Assembly: GCA_037043455.1 (NCBI GenBank)
Contig: JAWPHD010005118.1
Location: forward strand, 106,390-170,389
Source: Cyrtodaria siliqua
Lineage: Eukaryota; Mollusca; Bivalvia; Adapedonta; Hiatellidae
Direction: 5' to 3'
Length of the DNA stretch: 64,000 nucleotides
Shown here: piece by piece, positions 11,901-26,900 of the stretch
Layout: each line of letters begins with the position of its first letter
How positions within the stretch are numbered: position 1 is the first letter of the stretch
Notes under the pieces: model-generated
What the model saw: the letters and a program-made list of their open reading frames with translations, nothing else
Database searches by the model: none
What the model was told of the DNA's origin: nothing
Program-made: the position numbers and the translations under genes

Positions 11901-14900
11901 CTTCACTCATCTATCAACAACTTTACTGTACAGTAAGTATTTCCTTCACTTATCCATCAGCAACTTTACTGTATAGTAAGTCTTTCCTTCACTCATCTAT
12001 CAACAACTTCGCTGTACAGTAAGACTTTCCCTCACTCATCCATCAACAATTTCACTATACAGTAAGTCTTTCCTTCTCTCATCAAGCAACAACTTCACTG
12101 TACAGTAAGTCTTTCCTTCTCTCATCTATCATCAACTTTACTGTAAGATAAGTCTTTCCTTCGCTCATCTATCAACAACATCACTGTACAGTAAGACTTT
12201 CCTTCACTTATCCATCAGCAACTTTACTGTACAGTAAGTATTTCCTTTACTCATATATCAACAACTTTACTGTACAGTAAGTCATTCCTCCAATCATATA
12301 TCAATAACCTTAATGTACAGTAAGTCTTTCCTTCACTCATATATCAACAACCTTACTGTACAGTAAGTCTTTCCTTCACTCATCTATCAACAACTTTACT
12401 GTACAGTAAGTCTTTCCTTCACTCATATATCAACAACTTTACTGTACAGTAAGTCTTTCCTTCACTTATCCATCAGCAACTTTACTGTATAGTAAGTCTT
12501 TCCTTCACTCATCTATCAACAACTTCGCTGTACAGCAAGACTTTCCTTCACTCATCCATCAACAACTTCACTATACAGTAAGTCTTTCCTTCTCTCATCA
12601 AGCAACAACTTCACTGTACAGTAAGTCTTTCCTTCTCTCATCTATCATCAGCTTTACAATAACATAAGTCTTTCCTTCACTCATCTATCAACAAAATCAC
12701 TGCACAGTAAGACTTTCGTTCACTTATCCATCAGCAACTTTACTGTGCAGTAAGTATTTCCTTTGCTCATATATCAACAACTTTACTGTACAGTAAGTCT
12801 TTCCTACAGTCATATATCAACAACCTTACTGTACAGTAAGTCTTTCCTTCACTCATATATCAACAACCTTACTGTACAGTAATTCTTTACTTCATTCATC
12901 TATCAACAACTTTACTGTACAGTAAGTCTTTACTTCACTCATCTATCAACAACTTTACTGTACAGTAAGTATTTCCTTCACTTATCCATCAGCAACTTTA
13001 CTGTATAGTAAGTCTTTCCTTCACTCATCTATTAACAAGTTTGCTGTACAGTAAGACTTTCCTTCACTCATCCATCAACAACTTCACTATACCGTAAGTC
13101 TTTCCTTCGCTCATCAAGCAACAACTTCACTGTACAGTAAGCCTTTCCTTCTCTCATCTATCATCAACTTTACTGTAACATAAGTCTTTCCTTCACTCAT
13201 CTATCAACAACATCACTGTACAGTAAGACTTTCCTTCACTCATCCATCAGCAACTTTAATGTACAGTAAGTATTTCCTTTACTCATATATCAACAACTTT
13301 ACTGTACAATAAGTCTTTCCTCCAATCATATATCAACAACCTTACTGTACAGTAAGTCTTTCCTTCACTCATATATCAACACCTTACTGTACAGTAAGTC
13401 TTTCCTTCACTCATCTATCAACAACTTTACTGTACAGTAAGTCTTTCCTTCGCTCATCTATCAACAACTTCACTGTACAGCAAGACTTTCCTTCGCTCAT
13501 CCATCAACAACTTCACTATACAGTAAGTATTTCCTTCTCTCATCAAGCAACAACTTCACTGTACAGTAAGTCTTTCCTTCTCTCATCTATCATCAACTTT
13601 TCTGTAACATAAGTCTTTCCTTCACTCGTTTATCAACAACATCACTGTACAGTAAGACTTTCGTCACTTATCCATCAGCAACTTTACTCTACAGTAAATA
13701 TTTCCTTTACTCATATATGATCAACTTTACTGTACAGTAAGTCTTTCCTCCAGTCATATATCAACAACCTTACTGTACAGTAAGTCTTTCCTTCACTCAT
13801 ATATCAACAACCTTACTATACAGTAAGTCTTTCCTTCACTCATCTATCAACAACTTTTCTGTACAGTAAGTCTTTCCATTACGCATATATCAACAACCTT
13901 ACTGTACAGTAAGTCTTTCCTTCAGTCATCTATCAACAACTTTACTGTACAGTAAGTCTTTCCTTCACTCATCTATCAACAACTTTACTGTACAGTAAGT
14001 CTTTCCTTCACTTATCCATCAGCAACTTTACTGTATAGTAAGTCTTTCCTTCACTCATCTATCAACAACTTCGCTGTACAGCAAGACTTTCCTTCACTCA
14101 TCCATCAACAACTTCACTATACAGTAAGTCTTTCCTTCTCTCATCAAGCAACAACTTCACTGTACAGTAAGTCTTTCCTTCTCTCATCTATCATCAGCTT
14201 TACAATAACATAAGTCTTTCCTTCACTCATCTATCAACAAAATCACTGTACAGTAAGACTTTCGTTCACTTATCCATCAGCAACTTTACTGTGCAGTAAG
14301 TATTTCCTTTACTCATATATCAACAACTTTACTGTACAGTAAGTCTTTCCTCCAGTCATATATCAACAACTTCACTGTACAGCAAGACTTTCCTTCACTC
14401 ATCCATCAACAACTTCACTATACAGTAAGTCTTTCCTTCTCTCATCAAGCAACAACTTCACTGTACAGTAAGTCTTTCCTTCTCTCATCTATCATCAGCT
14501 TTACAATAACATAAGTCTTTCCTTCACTCATCTATCAACAACTTCACTATACAGTAAGTCTTTCCTTCTCTCATCAAGCAACAACTTCACTGTACAGTAA
14601 GTCTTTCCTTCTCTCATCTATCATCAGCTTTACAATAACATAAGTCTTTCCTTCACTCATCTATCAACAAAATCACTGTACAGTAAGACTTTCGTTCACT
14701 TATCCATCAACAACTTTACTGTACAGTAAGTCTTTCCTACAGTCATATATCAACAACCTTACTGTACAGTAAGTCTTTCCTTCACTCATATATCAACAAC
14801 CTTACTGTACAGTAATTCTTTACTTCATTCATCTATCAACAACTTTACTGTACAGTAAGTCTTTACTTCACTCATCTATCAACAACTTTACTGTACAGTA

Positions 14901-17900
14901 AGTATTTCCTTCACTTATCCATCAGCAACTTTACTGTATAGTAAGTCTTTCCTTCACTCATCTATTAACAAGTTTGCTGTACAGTAAGACTTTCCTTCAC
15001 TCATCCATCAACAACTTCACTATACCGTAAGTCTTTCCTTCGCTCATCAAGCAACAACTTCACTGTACAGTAAGCCTTTCCTTCTCTCATCTATCATCAA
15101 CTTTACTGTAACATAAGTCTTTCCTTCACTCATCTATCAACAACATCACTGTACAGTAAGACTTTCCTTCACTCATCCATCAGCAACTTTAATGTACAGT
15201 AAGTATTTCCTTTACTCATATATCAACAACTTTACTGTACAATAAGTCTTTCCTCCAATCATATATCAACAACCTTACTGTACAGTAAGTCTTTCCTTCA
15301 CTCATATATCAACACCTTACTGTACAGTAAGTCTTTCCTTCACTCATCTATCAACAACTTTACTGTACAGTAAGTCTTTCCTTCGCTCATCTATCAACAA
15401 CTTCACTGTACAGCAAGACTTTCCTTCGCTCATCCATCAACAACTTCACTATACAGTAAGTATTTCCTTCTCTCATCAAGCAACAACTTCACTGTACAGT
15501 AAGTCTTTCCTTCTCTCATCTATCATCAACTTTTCTGTAACATAAGTCTTTCCTTCACTCGTTTATCAACAACATCACTGTACAGTAAGACTTTCGTCAC
15601 TTATCCATCAGCAACTTTACTCTACAGTAAATATTTCCTTTACTCATATATGATCAACTTTACTGTACAGTAAGTCTTTCCTCCAGTCATATATCAACAA
15701 CCTTACTGTACAGTAAGTCTTTCCTTCACTCATATATCAACAACCTTACTATACAGTAAGTCTTTCCTTCACTCATCTATCAACAACTTTTCTGTACAGT
15801 AAGTCTTTCCTTTACGCATATATCAACAACCTTACTGTACAGTAAGTCTTTCCTTCAGTCATCTATCAACAACTGTACTGTACAGTAAGTCTTTCCTTCA
15901 CTCATCTATCAACAACTTTACTGTACAGTAAGTCTTTCCTTCACTTATCCATCAGCAACTTTACTGTATAGTAAGTCTTTCCTTCACTCATCTATCAACA
16001 ACTTCGCTGTACAGCAAGACTTTCCTTCACTCATCTATCAACAACTTTACTGTACAGTAAGTCTTTCCTTCTCTCATCTATCATCAGCTTTACAATAACA
16101 TAAGTCTTTCCTTCACTCATCTATCAACAAAATCACTGTACAGTAAGACTTTCGTTCACTTATCCATCAACAACTTTACTGTGCAGTAAGTATTTCCTTT
16201 ACTCATATATCAATAACTTTACTGTACAGTAAGTCTTTCCTCCAGTCATATATCAACAACCTTACTGTACAGTAAGTCTTTCCTTCACTCATATATCAAC
16301 AACCTTACTGTACAGTAATTCTTCACTTTATTCATCTATCAACAACTTTACTGTACAGTAAGTATTTCCTTCACTTATCCATCAGCAACTTTACTGTATA
16401 GTAAGTCTTTCCTTCACTCATCTATTAACAAGTTTGCTGTACAGTAAGACTTTCCTTCACTCATCCATCAACAACTTCACTATACCGTAAGTCTTTCCTT
16501 CTCTCATCAAGCAACAACATCACTGTACAGTAAGACTTTCCTTCACTTATCCATCAGCAACTTTAATGTACAGTAAGTATTTCCTTTACTCATATATCAA
16601 CAACTTTACTGTACAATAAGTCTTTCCTCCAATCATATATCAACAACCTTACTGTACAGTAAGTCTTTCCTTCACTCATATATCAACAACCTTACTGTAC
16701 AGTAAGTCTTTCCTTCACTCATCTATCAACAACTTTACTGTACAGTAAGTATTTCCTTCACTCATCTATTAGGACAACTTTACTATACAGTAAGTCTTTC
16801 CTTCACTCATCTATCAACAACTTCACTGTACAGCAAGACTTTCCTTCACTCATCCATCAACAACTTCACTATACAGTAAGTCTTTCCTTCTCTCATCAAG
16901 CAACAACTTCACTGTACAGTAAGTCTTTCCTTCTCTCATCTATCATCAACTTTTCTGTAACATAAGTCTTTCCTTCACTCGTTTATCAACAACATCACTG
17001 TACAGTAAGACTTTCATCACTTATCCATCAGCAACTTTACTCTACAGTAAATATTTCCTTTACTCATATATGATCAACTTTACTGTACAGTAAGTCTTTC
17101 CTCCAGTCATATATCAACAACCTTACTGTACAGTAAGTCTTTCCTTCACTCATATATCAACAACCTTACTGTACAGTAAGTCTTTCCTTCACTCATCTAT
17201 CAACAACTTTTCTGTACAGTAAGTCTTTCCTTCACGCATATATCAACAACCTTACTGTACAGTAAGTCTTTCCTTCAGTCATCTATCAACAACTTTACTG
17301 TACAGTAAGTCTTTCCTTCACTCATCTATCAACAACTTTACTGTACAGTAAGTCTTTCCTTCACTTATCCATCAGCAACTTTACTGTATAGTAAGTCTTT
17401 CCTTCACTCATCTATCAACGACTTCGCTGTACAGTAAGACTTTCCTTCACTCATCCATCAACAACTTCACTATACAGTAAGTCTTTCCTTCTCTCATCAA
17501 GCAACAACTTCACTGTACAGTAAGTCTTTCCTTCTCTCATCTATCATCAACTTTACTGTAACATAAGTCTTTCCTTCACTCATCTATCAACAACATCACT
17601 GTACAGTAAGAATTTCCTTCACTTATCCATCAGCAACTTTACTGTACAGTACGTTTTTCCTTTACTCATATATCAACAACTTTACTGTACAGTAAGTCTT
17701 TCCTCCAGTCATATATCAACAACCTTACTGTACAGTAAGTCTTTCCTTCACTCATCTATCAACAACTTTACTGTACAGTAAGTCTTTCCTTCACTCATCT
17801 ATCAATCCTTTACTGTATAGTAAGTCTTTCCTTCACTTATCCATCAACAACTTTACTGTATAGTAAGTCTTTCCTTCACTCATCTATCAACAACTTCGCT

Positions 17901-20900
17901 GTACAGCAAGACTTTCCTTCACTCATCCATCAACAACTTCACTATACAGTAAGTCTTTACTTCTCTCATCAAGCAACAACTTCACTGAACAGTAAGTCTT
18001 TCCTTCTCTCATCTACCATCAACTTTACTGTAACATAAGTCTTTCCTTCACTCATCTATCAACAACATCACTGTACAGTAAGACTTTCCTTCACTTATCC
18101 ATCAGCAACTTTACTGTACAGTTAAGTATTTTCTTTACTCATATATCAACAACTTTACTGTACAGTAAGTCTTTCCTCCAGTCATATATCAACAACCTTA
18201 CTGTACAGTAAGTCTTTCCTTCACTCATCTATCAACAACTTTACTGTACAGTAAATGTTTCCTTCACTCATCTATCAACAACTTTATTGTACAGTAAGTC
18301 TTTCCTTCACTTATCCATCAGCAACTTTACTGTATAGTAAGTCTTTCCTTCACTCATCTATCAACAACTTCGCTGAACAGTAAGACTTTCCTTCACTCAT
18401 CCATCAACAACTTCACTATACAGTAAGTCTTTCCTTCTCTCATCAAGCAACAACTTCACTGTACAGTAAGTCTTTCCTTCTCTCATCTATCATCAACTTT
18501 ACTGTAACATAAGTCTTTCCTTCACTCATCTATCAACAACTTTACTGTACAGTAAGTCTTTCCTTCACTTATCCATCAACAACTTTACTGTACAGTAAGT
18601 CTTTCCTTCACTCATCTATCAACAACTTCGCTGTACAGCAAGACTTTCCTTCACTCATCCATCAACAACTTCACTATACAGTAAGTCTTTCCTTCTCTCA
18701 GCAAGCAACAACTTCACTGTACAGTAAGTCTTTCCTTCTCTCATCTACCATCAACTTTACTGTAACATAAGTCTTTCCTTCACTCATCTATCAACAATTT
18801 CACTGTACAGTAAGACTTTCCTTCACTTATCCATCAGCAACTTTACTGTACAGTAAGTATTTTCTTTACTCATATATCAACAACTTTACTGTACAGTAAG
18901 TCTTTCCTCCAGTCATATATCAACAACCTTACTGTACAGTAAGTCTTTCCTTCACTCATCTATCAACAACTTTACTGTACAGTAAATGTTTCCTTCACTC
19001 ATCTATCAACAACTTTATTGTACAGTAAGTCTTTCCTTCACTTATCCATCAACAACTTTACTGTATAGTAAGTCTTTCCTTCACTCATCTATCAACAACT
19101 TCGCTGTACAGCAAGACTTTCCTTCACTCATCCATCAACAACTTCACTATACAGTAAGTCTTTCCTTCTCTCATCAAGCAACAACTTCACTGTACAGTAA
19201 GTCTTTCCTTCTCTCATCTATCATCAACTTTACTGTAACATAAGTCTTTCCTTCACTCATCTATCAACAACTTCGCTGTACAGCAAGACTTTCCTTCACT
19301 CATCCATCAACAACTTCACTATACAGTAAGTCTTTCCTTCTCTCATCAAGCAACAACTTCACTGTACAGTAAGTCTTTCCTTCTCTCATCTATCATCAAC
19401 TTTACTGTAACATAAGTCTTTCCTTCACTCATCTATCAACAACTTTACTGTACAGTAAGTCTTTCCTTCACTTATCCATCAACAACTTTACTGTACAGTA
19501 AGTCTTTCCTTCACTCATCTATCAACAACTTCGCTGTACAGCAAGACTTTCCTTCACTCATCCATCAACAACTTCACTATACAGTAAGTCTTTCCTTCTC
19601 TCATCAAGCAACAACTTCACTGTACAGTAAGTCTTTCCTTCTCTCATCTATCATCAACTTTACTGTAACATAAGTCTTTCCTTCACTCATCTATCAACAA
19701 CTTCGCTGAACAGTAAGACTTTCCTTCACTCATCCATCAACAACTTCACTATACAGTAAGTCTTTCCTTCTCTCATCAAGCAACAACTTCACTGTACAGT
19801 AAGTCTTTCCTTCTCTTATCTATCATCAACTTTACTGTAACATAAGTCTTTCCTTTACTCATCTATCAACAACATCACTGTACAGTAAGACTTTCCTTCA
19901 CTTATCCATCAGCAACTTTACTGTACAGTAAGTATTTTCTTTACTCATATATCAACAACTTTACTGTACAGTAGGTCTTTCCTCCAGTCATATATCAACA
20001 ACCTTACTGTACAGTAAGTCTTTCCTTCACTCATCTATCAACAACTTTACTGTACAGTAAATGTTTCCTTCACTCATCTATCAACAACTTTATTGTACAG
20101 TAAGTCTTTCCTTCACTTATCCATCAGCAACTTTACTGTATAGTAAGTCTTTCCTTCACTCATCTATCAACAAATTTCGCTGAACAGTAAGACTTTCCTT
20201 CACTCATCCATCAACAACTTCACTATACAGTAAGTCTTTCCTTCTCTCATCAAGCAACAACTTCACTGTACAGTAAGTCTTTCCTTCTCTTATCTATCAT
20301 CAACTTTACTGTAACATAAGTCTTTCCTTTACTCATCTATCAACAACTTTACTGTACAGTAAGTCTTTCCTCCAGTCATATATCAACAACCTTACTGTAC
20401 AGTAAGTCTTTCCTTCACTCATCTATCAACAACTTTACTGTACCGTAAGTCTTTCCTTCACTCATCTATCAACAACTTTACTGTACAGTAAGTCTTTCCT
20501 TCACTTATCCATCAACAACTTTACTGTACAGTAAATCTTTCCTTCACTCATCTATCAACAACTTCGCTGTACAGCAAGACTTTCCTTCACTCATCCATCA
20601 ACAACTTCACTATACAGTAAGTCTTTCCTTCTCTCATCAAGCAACAACTTCACTGTACAGTAAGTCTTTCCTTCTCTCATCTATCATCAACTTTACTGTA
20701 ACATAAGTCTTTCCTTCACTCATCTATCAACAACATCACTGTACAGTAAGACTTTCCTTCACTTATCCATCAGCAACTTTACTGTACAGTAAGTATTTTC
20801 TTTACTCATATATCAACAACTTTACTGTACAGTAATTCTTTCCTCCAGTCATATATCAACAACCTTACTGTTCAGTAAGTCTTTCCTTCACTCATCTATC

Positions 20901-23900
20901 AACAACTTTACTGTACAGTAAATGTTTCCTTCACTCATCTATCAACAACTTTACAGTACAATAAGTCTTTCCTTCACTTATCCATCAGCAACTTTACTGT
21001 ATAGTAAGTCTTTCCTTCACTTATCCATCAGCAACTTTACTGTATAGTAAGTCTTTCCTTCACTCATCTATCAACAACTTTACTTTAAGTCTTTCCTTAA
21101 AACAAGTTTCTGTGAAACCATTGGTTAGCACCAATTTAATATGCATGATAGAATAAAATAAGCAAGTACAAAAAAACAACATTTAATGACGATTACTGAA
21201 TTTCATTTCATAAAACAGAACAATTTGTTTGCCACACACTTACAAAGTTTCATGCAACATAAACACTTTTGGTTGGACACTTACAAATATACAGAACTGA
21301 ACTGATATACTTACACATTTAGTTAACTAGGATGACATACTTACACATTTACAGAACAAGAGATGGCATTTTTACACATTTACAGAACAAGAGATGGTAT
21401 ACTTACACATGTACAGAACAAGAGATTGCATAATTACACATATACAGAACAAGAGATGGCATACTTACAAATTTACAGAACAAGAGATGGCATACTTACA
21501 AATTTACTGAACAAGAGATGGCATTCTCACAAATTTACAGAACAAGAGATGGCATACTTACACATTTACAGAACAAGAAATGACAAACTTACAAATTTAC
21601 AGAACTGAGACGAGATTAGATTGAATTCATCTGACGTGGAGTTTTTAAGCTCTGGGGTCAATGTGAAGTTCAGCAGCTGGAATGTCAGTGTTAGGTATGA
21701 AACTGAAAAAGAAGAAAACAACCATGCTTAGCCTTTAACATAGTGTGATGTAGTCTATTAATGATTTAATCAATAGTTGAGCGGAAAAATAGTCTAATTG
21801 TGCATCGGGGGATGAGTGTGTGGTTGAGGTATGGAGGTCTTTAAACATTTTCTTGGCTTTATTAACATCCTGAACACAACTTTGGTAGAGATCAGATCAA
21901 CAAGAAATCCGCGGATTCAAATGTCTCGCCTAACGGTGGCTGGACTTAAAAATGAAAAGGTCAATGATGCTTAAATGAAAGTTTGTAAACATTTTGGTTA
22001 CCAAAAACAATGGAGTTTGCAGTTTGCTGAGATGACATTTAAGTGCATTTGTTTAAAAACAAAATTTGATTCTATTAAAGATGCTCTACTGTGTAAAGAT
22101 GTCATATTTAGTCTTTTCCTATATAAACTTTGGGTCGCCACGGCGGCCATTTTGATTATTGCAAGAAAACAAAAAACACAAACTTAATAGAGGCCAACCA
22201 TTGAGACAAAGTTTCAACAAAATCCTTCCAAAGGTTTCAGAGAAGATTTCCTATTTAACCTTTTCCTATATAACTCTATGTAAACCTTGGGTCACCATGG
22301 CAATCATTTTGATTATTCAATGATAACGAAAAACACAAATTTGATAGAGGCCAACCCAAGAAACATATACATGTATATGATATTTCACTGGAGTGGATTA
22401 AGTGGTTTCGGAGGAGATGTCGTTTGAAATGTCCTTAAATTTGACTTAGTTTTAGCCATGGTGGCCATCTTGGACAACTGGCAGCTGCGAAAAACATAAA
22501 TCTGAGGCGCACTATCCCATCGAGCATTGTGATAAAGTTTCAAAAAAATCCTTCAAGAGGTTTCAGAGAAGATGTCAATTTTAGCCTTTTCCTATAACTA
22601 TATGTAAACTTTGGGTCATCGTGGCGGCCATTTTGATTATTCGACGATAACAAAAAACACAAATTTGATAGAGGCCAATCCAAGGAACATGTATATGATA
22701 TTTCACTGGAATGGATTAAGTGGTTTCGGAGGAGATGAAATCTCTTTAAATTTTACATAAATTTAGCCATGGTTGCCATTTTCGATGACTGACGGCCGCG
22801 AAAAACATAAATCTGAGAAGGACTATCCCAAAGATCATTGTGATTAAGTTTCATCAAAATCCTTCAACCGGTTTCAGAGAAGATGTCATTTTTAGCCTTT
22901 TCCTATATAACTCTATGTAAACTTTGGGTTGACGTGGTGGCCATTTTGATTATTTGACAATAATGAAAAACACAACTTGATAGAGGCCAACCCAAGGAAC
23001 ATGTTTATGATATTTCCCAAGATGGAATAAGTGTTTTCGGAGGACATGTTGTTTGAAATTTCCTTAAATTTGACCTAGTTTTAGACATGGCAGCCATCTT
23101 GGACGACTGACGGCCGCGAAAAACACAAATCTGAGAGGGACTATCCCAAATATCACGGTGATTAGGTTTCATCAAAATCCTTCAAGCGGTTTCAGAGAAA
23201 GTGTCATTTTCAACCTTTTCCTATATAACTCTATGTAAACTTTGGGTCGCCGTGGTGGCCATTTTGATTATTCGACGATAACGAAAAACAACAACCCAAG
23301 GAACATGTATATGATATTTCGCAAGAATGGAATAAGTGGTTTTGGAGAAGTCGTTTGAAATTTCCTTAAATTTGACCTACTTTTAGCCATGGTGGCCATC
23401 TTGGATGACTGCCAGCCGCAAAAAAACACAAATCTGAGGGGGACTATCCTAAAGATCATTGTAATGAAGTTTCATCAAGATCCTTCAAGCGGTTTCAAAA
23501 AAGATGTCATTTTTAGCCCTTTCCTTCATAACTCTCTGTAAACTTTGAGTCACCGTGGCGGCCATTTTGATTATTCGACGATAACAAAAAACATAAACTT
23601 GATAGAGGCCAACCCAAGCAACATATTTATGGTATTTCACAATAATGGAATAAGTGGTTTCGGAGGAGATGTCGTTTGAAATTTTCTTAAATTTGACATA
23701 GTTTTAGCCATGGTGGCCATCTTGGATGAATGGTGGCCATGAAACACTAATCTGAGAGGGGCCCTCCCAAGTAACATTGTGATGACGGTTCACCAAAATC
23801 CTTCAAGCGGTTTCAGAGGAGATGTTGATTTTATAAAATTGCTAACAGACAGAAGGACAAACGGACGAAAAGTGATCGCATAAGCTCGCCTGGCCTTTGG

Positions 23901-26900
23901 CCAGTAGAGCTAAAAAAAAAAAAATTGATAGAGGCCAACCCAAGGAACATGTATATGATATTTCAATGGAATGGATTAAGTGGTTTCGGAGGAGATGTTG
24001 TTTGAAATCTCTTTAAATTTTACATAATTTTTGCCATGGTGGCCATTTTCGATGACTGACGGCCGCAAAAAACATAAATCTGAGGAGGACTATCCCAAAG
24101 ATCATTGTGATTAAGTTTCATCAAAATCCTTCGACTGGTTTCATTTTTAACCTTTTCCTATATAACTCTATGTAAACTTTGGGCCCCCGTGGCAGCCATT
24201 TTGATTACTCGACGATAACGAAAAACACAAACTTGAAAGAGGCCAACCCAAGGAACATGTATATGATATTTCACAAGAATGGAAGAAGTGGTTTCGGAGG
24301 AGATGTCGTTTGAAATTTCCTTAAATTTGACCTAGTTTTAGCCATGGCGGCCATCTGGATGACTGGCGTCCGCGAAAAACATAAATTTGAGAGGGGCCCT
24401 CCCAAGTAACATTGTGATGAAGTTCCATCAAAATCCTTCAAGCGGTTTCAGAGGAGATGTTGATTTTATAAAATTGCTAACAGACAGACGGACAGACAGA
24501 CAGACAGAGGGACGACGGACGAAAAGTGATCGCATAAGCCCTCCTGGCCTTTGGCCAATACAGCTAACAAGAGGCCCAAGAGGGCCTATGGACGCTCTAC
24601 TGGCTAAAACGTCTCTTATATCAAGGGTTGTCGACATAAAATTCCCATCAGTACTTCTTTTAAAACATTGCAAAAACAACAGGGATAAGATGGCCTTAGA
24701 TCACTCACCTGGTAATCATGGGCAATAAGTCAGCTGTGTCTAGTATGGCATGAGTATTTTTTAATTTGTCCCACTTTAATCTACGAATGAATTGAACTGG
24801 GGTTGGCGCACCTACACATGAAAGGTTATATGGCGCCTAACAGGAATGAACATGCCAGGCTCGCTCATCCTCCATGTTCATCAAGATAAAATAAGGAGAA
24901 CGGGCCTAGAACCTTCTCACTTTGAACTGCAGAGTTGCTACAAATTCTATTGTAGACACTCCATTTACGCTGGAGCCACATTATAGTTTTTCTGCAGCTG
25001 CTCTAGTGATATGAGCGAGATGGCACCTGAAACAATGCAGGGGTCATGATGAAAACCTTTAATGAGCATGAACAAAAAATGAGAAAATGAACATGAATTT
25101 GGAGGGGTTCTATCCCTCTGCCTTCCCCTCCAACTGGATCTGCAGTGGCCCTATTCTTTGAAATATAGCATTTTTAACTAAATCAAGGGCCATAACTCCG
25201 CTGTAACTGGTCCGATCTGGCTGGTTTTCAACTTATGTGAGCTTTCATTGATATTATCAATCTGTTAAAGTTTGGTAAAGATCGGATGAAAATGAAGGCC
25301 CTTGGCCGGTAGTGCTAAAAATCATCAGCTCCAAAAAGTAGGTCAAGGTCATAGATGAAATCCATGCTCCAAAAAGATGCACTACCCAAGACACAACTAT
25401 GTCAAAATAGAAAAAAATTATTCCAAAGATTAAGCTATAAATTAGGTTTAAAACATCTAGTGCATAATTATAGTTCATGAGAAAGTGATTTAAATGTAAC
25501 AATTAAAGTTATCTGCCCTTTGCTTGGATGGTGAAGGTCACATCCACATTTGCTTTGTCACATTGCAATGTACCATTCAAGATACAACTATAAACAAAGT
25601 TTGAAAGGTCTTAGTGCATAAAGTTTGTGAAAATATGACCTAAATGCCAAAGTTGAAGGTAAAAATTATAAGGTTATCTGCCCTTTGCTTAGAGAGTCAA
25701 GGTCACATCCACATCTGCTTTGTCACTTTGCGATGTACCACCCTGGATACAACTATAAACAAAGTTTGAAAGGTGTAGTGCATACAGTTTGTGCGAAATT
25801 GACTTCAACGCAAAAGTTGAAGGTAAAATTATCAAGTTATCTGCCCTTTGCTTGGGGGGGTCAAGGTCACTTCAACATTTGCTTTGTCACGTTGCGATGT
25901 ACCACCAAGATACAACTATAAGCAAAGTTTTTAAGGTCTAGTGCATACAGTTTGTGAAAAAGTGACCTAAACGCAAAAGTTGAACCTAAAAATTATTAAG
26001 TTATCTGCCCTTTGCTTGCAGGGTCAAGGTCACTTCCAGATTTGCTTTGTCACCACCCAAGATACAACTATAAGCAAAGTTTGAAAGCTCTAGTGTGAAT
26101 ACAGTTTGTGAGAAAATGACCTAAATGCAAAACTTGAATGTTGACGCCTTCGCCGCCGCCGAAAAAGCAACACCTCTTCGAAAAGGCGAGACAAAAATGA
26201 ATTAAATATGAAGCAAAATAGAGCATTTTTCAATATATCAAGGGCCACAACTCTCGTATTTATTTCCAATAAAGGTAGTTGTTACACTTGTACAAGCTTT
26301 CATTGATATTAAACTCAAACCAAGTTTGGTAAAATCTGGGCCAAAATGAAGGTTTTGACAAGCCAAATTATAGCATTTTTCATTAAATCAAGGGCCACTA
26401 CTCTGGTGTTTCATTATCTGATATTGGTGTTTTCCGAACTCATCCTAGCTTTCATTGATTCTGGTCAAGTTTAATAAAGATTGGATGCAAAATGAAGCTG
26501 CTAGATTGTTAACAAGACAGAATATAACAATTTCTTTAAATCAAGGGTCATAGCTCCGATTTTTATTAACTGGTATTGGTGTTTTTTCAAACTTGTTCGA
26601 GCATTCATCGACATTAAGATTCTGGCCAATTTGATAAAAGATCGGATGCAAAATAAGGTACGAGAGTGTTGACAATGCAAACTAGAACTATCACTGAAGG
26701 TGATGAATACCGTCGCTTTCAAAACTGTTAAAGTGAAAGCCATTATGAAGTTCATAATGAAGTTCATTATACAAGATTAAACTGGAACATGCTATGTCTA
26801 GCAAGGGCCATAAATCTGTAATAAATCAGGGAATTAACAATGTATATAACATACAGGGACATAAGGTTATCAGTTGCTATGTGTTATGAAGTTTGTGAAC

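Noticed and set aside
8205..21090. CRISPR-like regular repeats
   Set aside because: No unique spacers; units vary by point changes, and the host is a eukaryote.
24387..24728. 113-codon plus-strand ORF
   Set aside because: Lies in the ~310-bp tandem repeat and a dispersed-element end; no domain.
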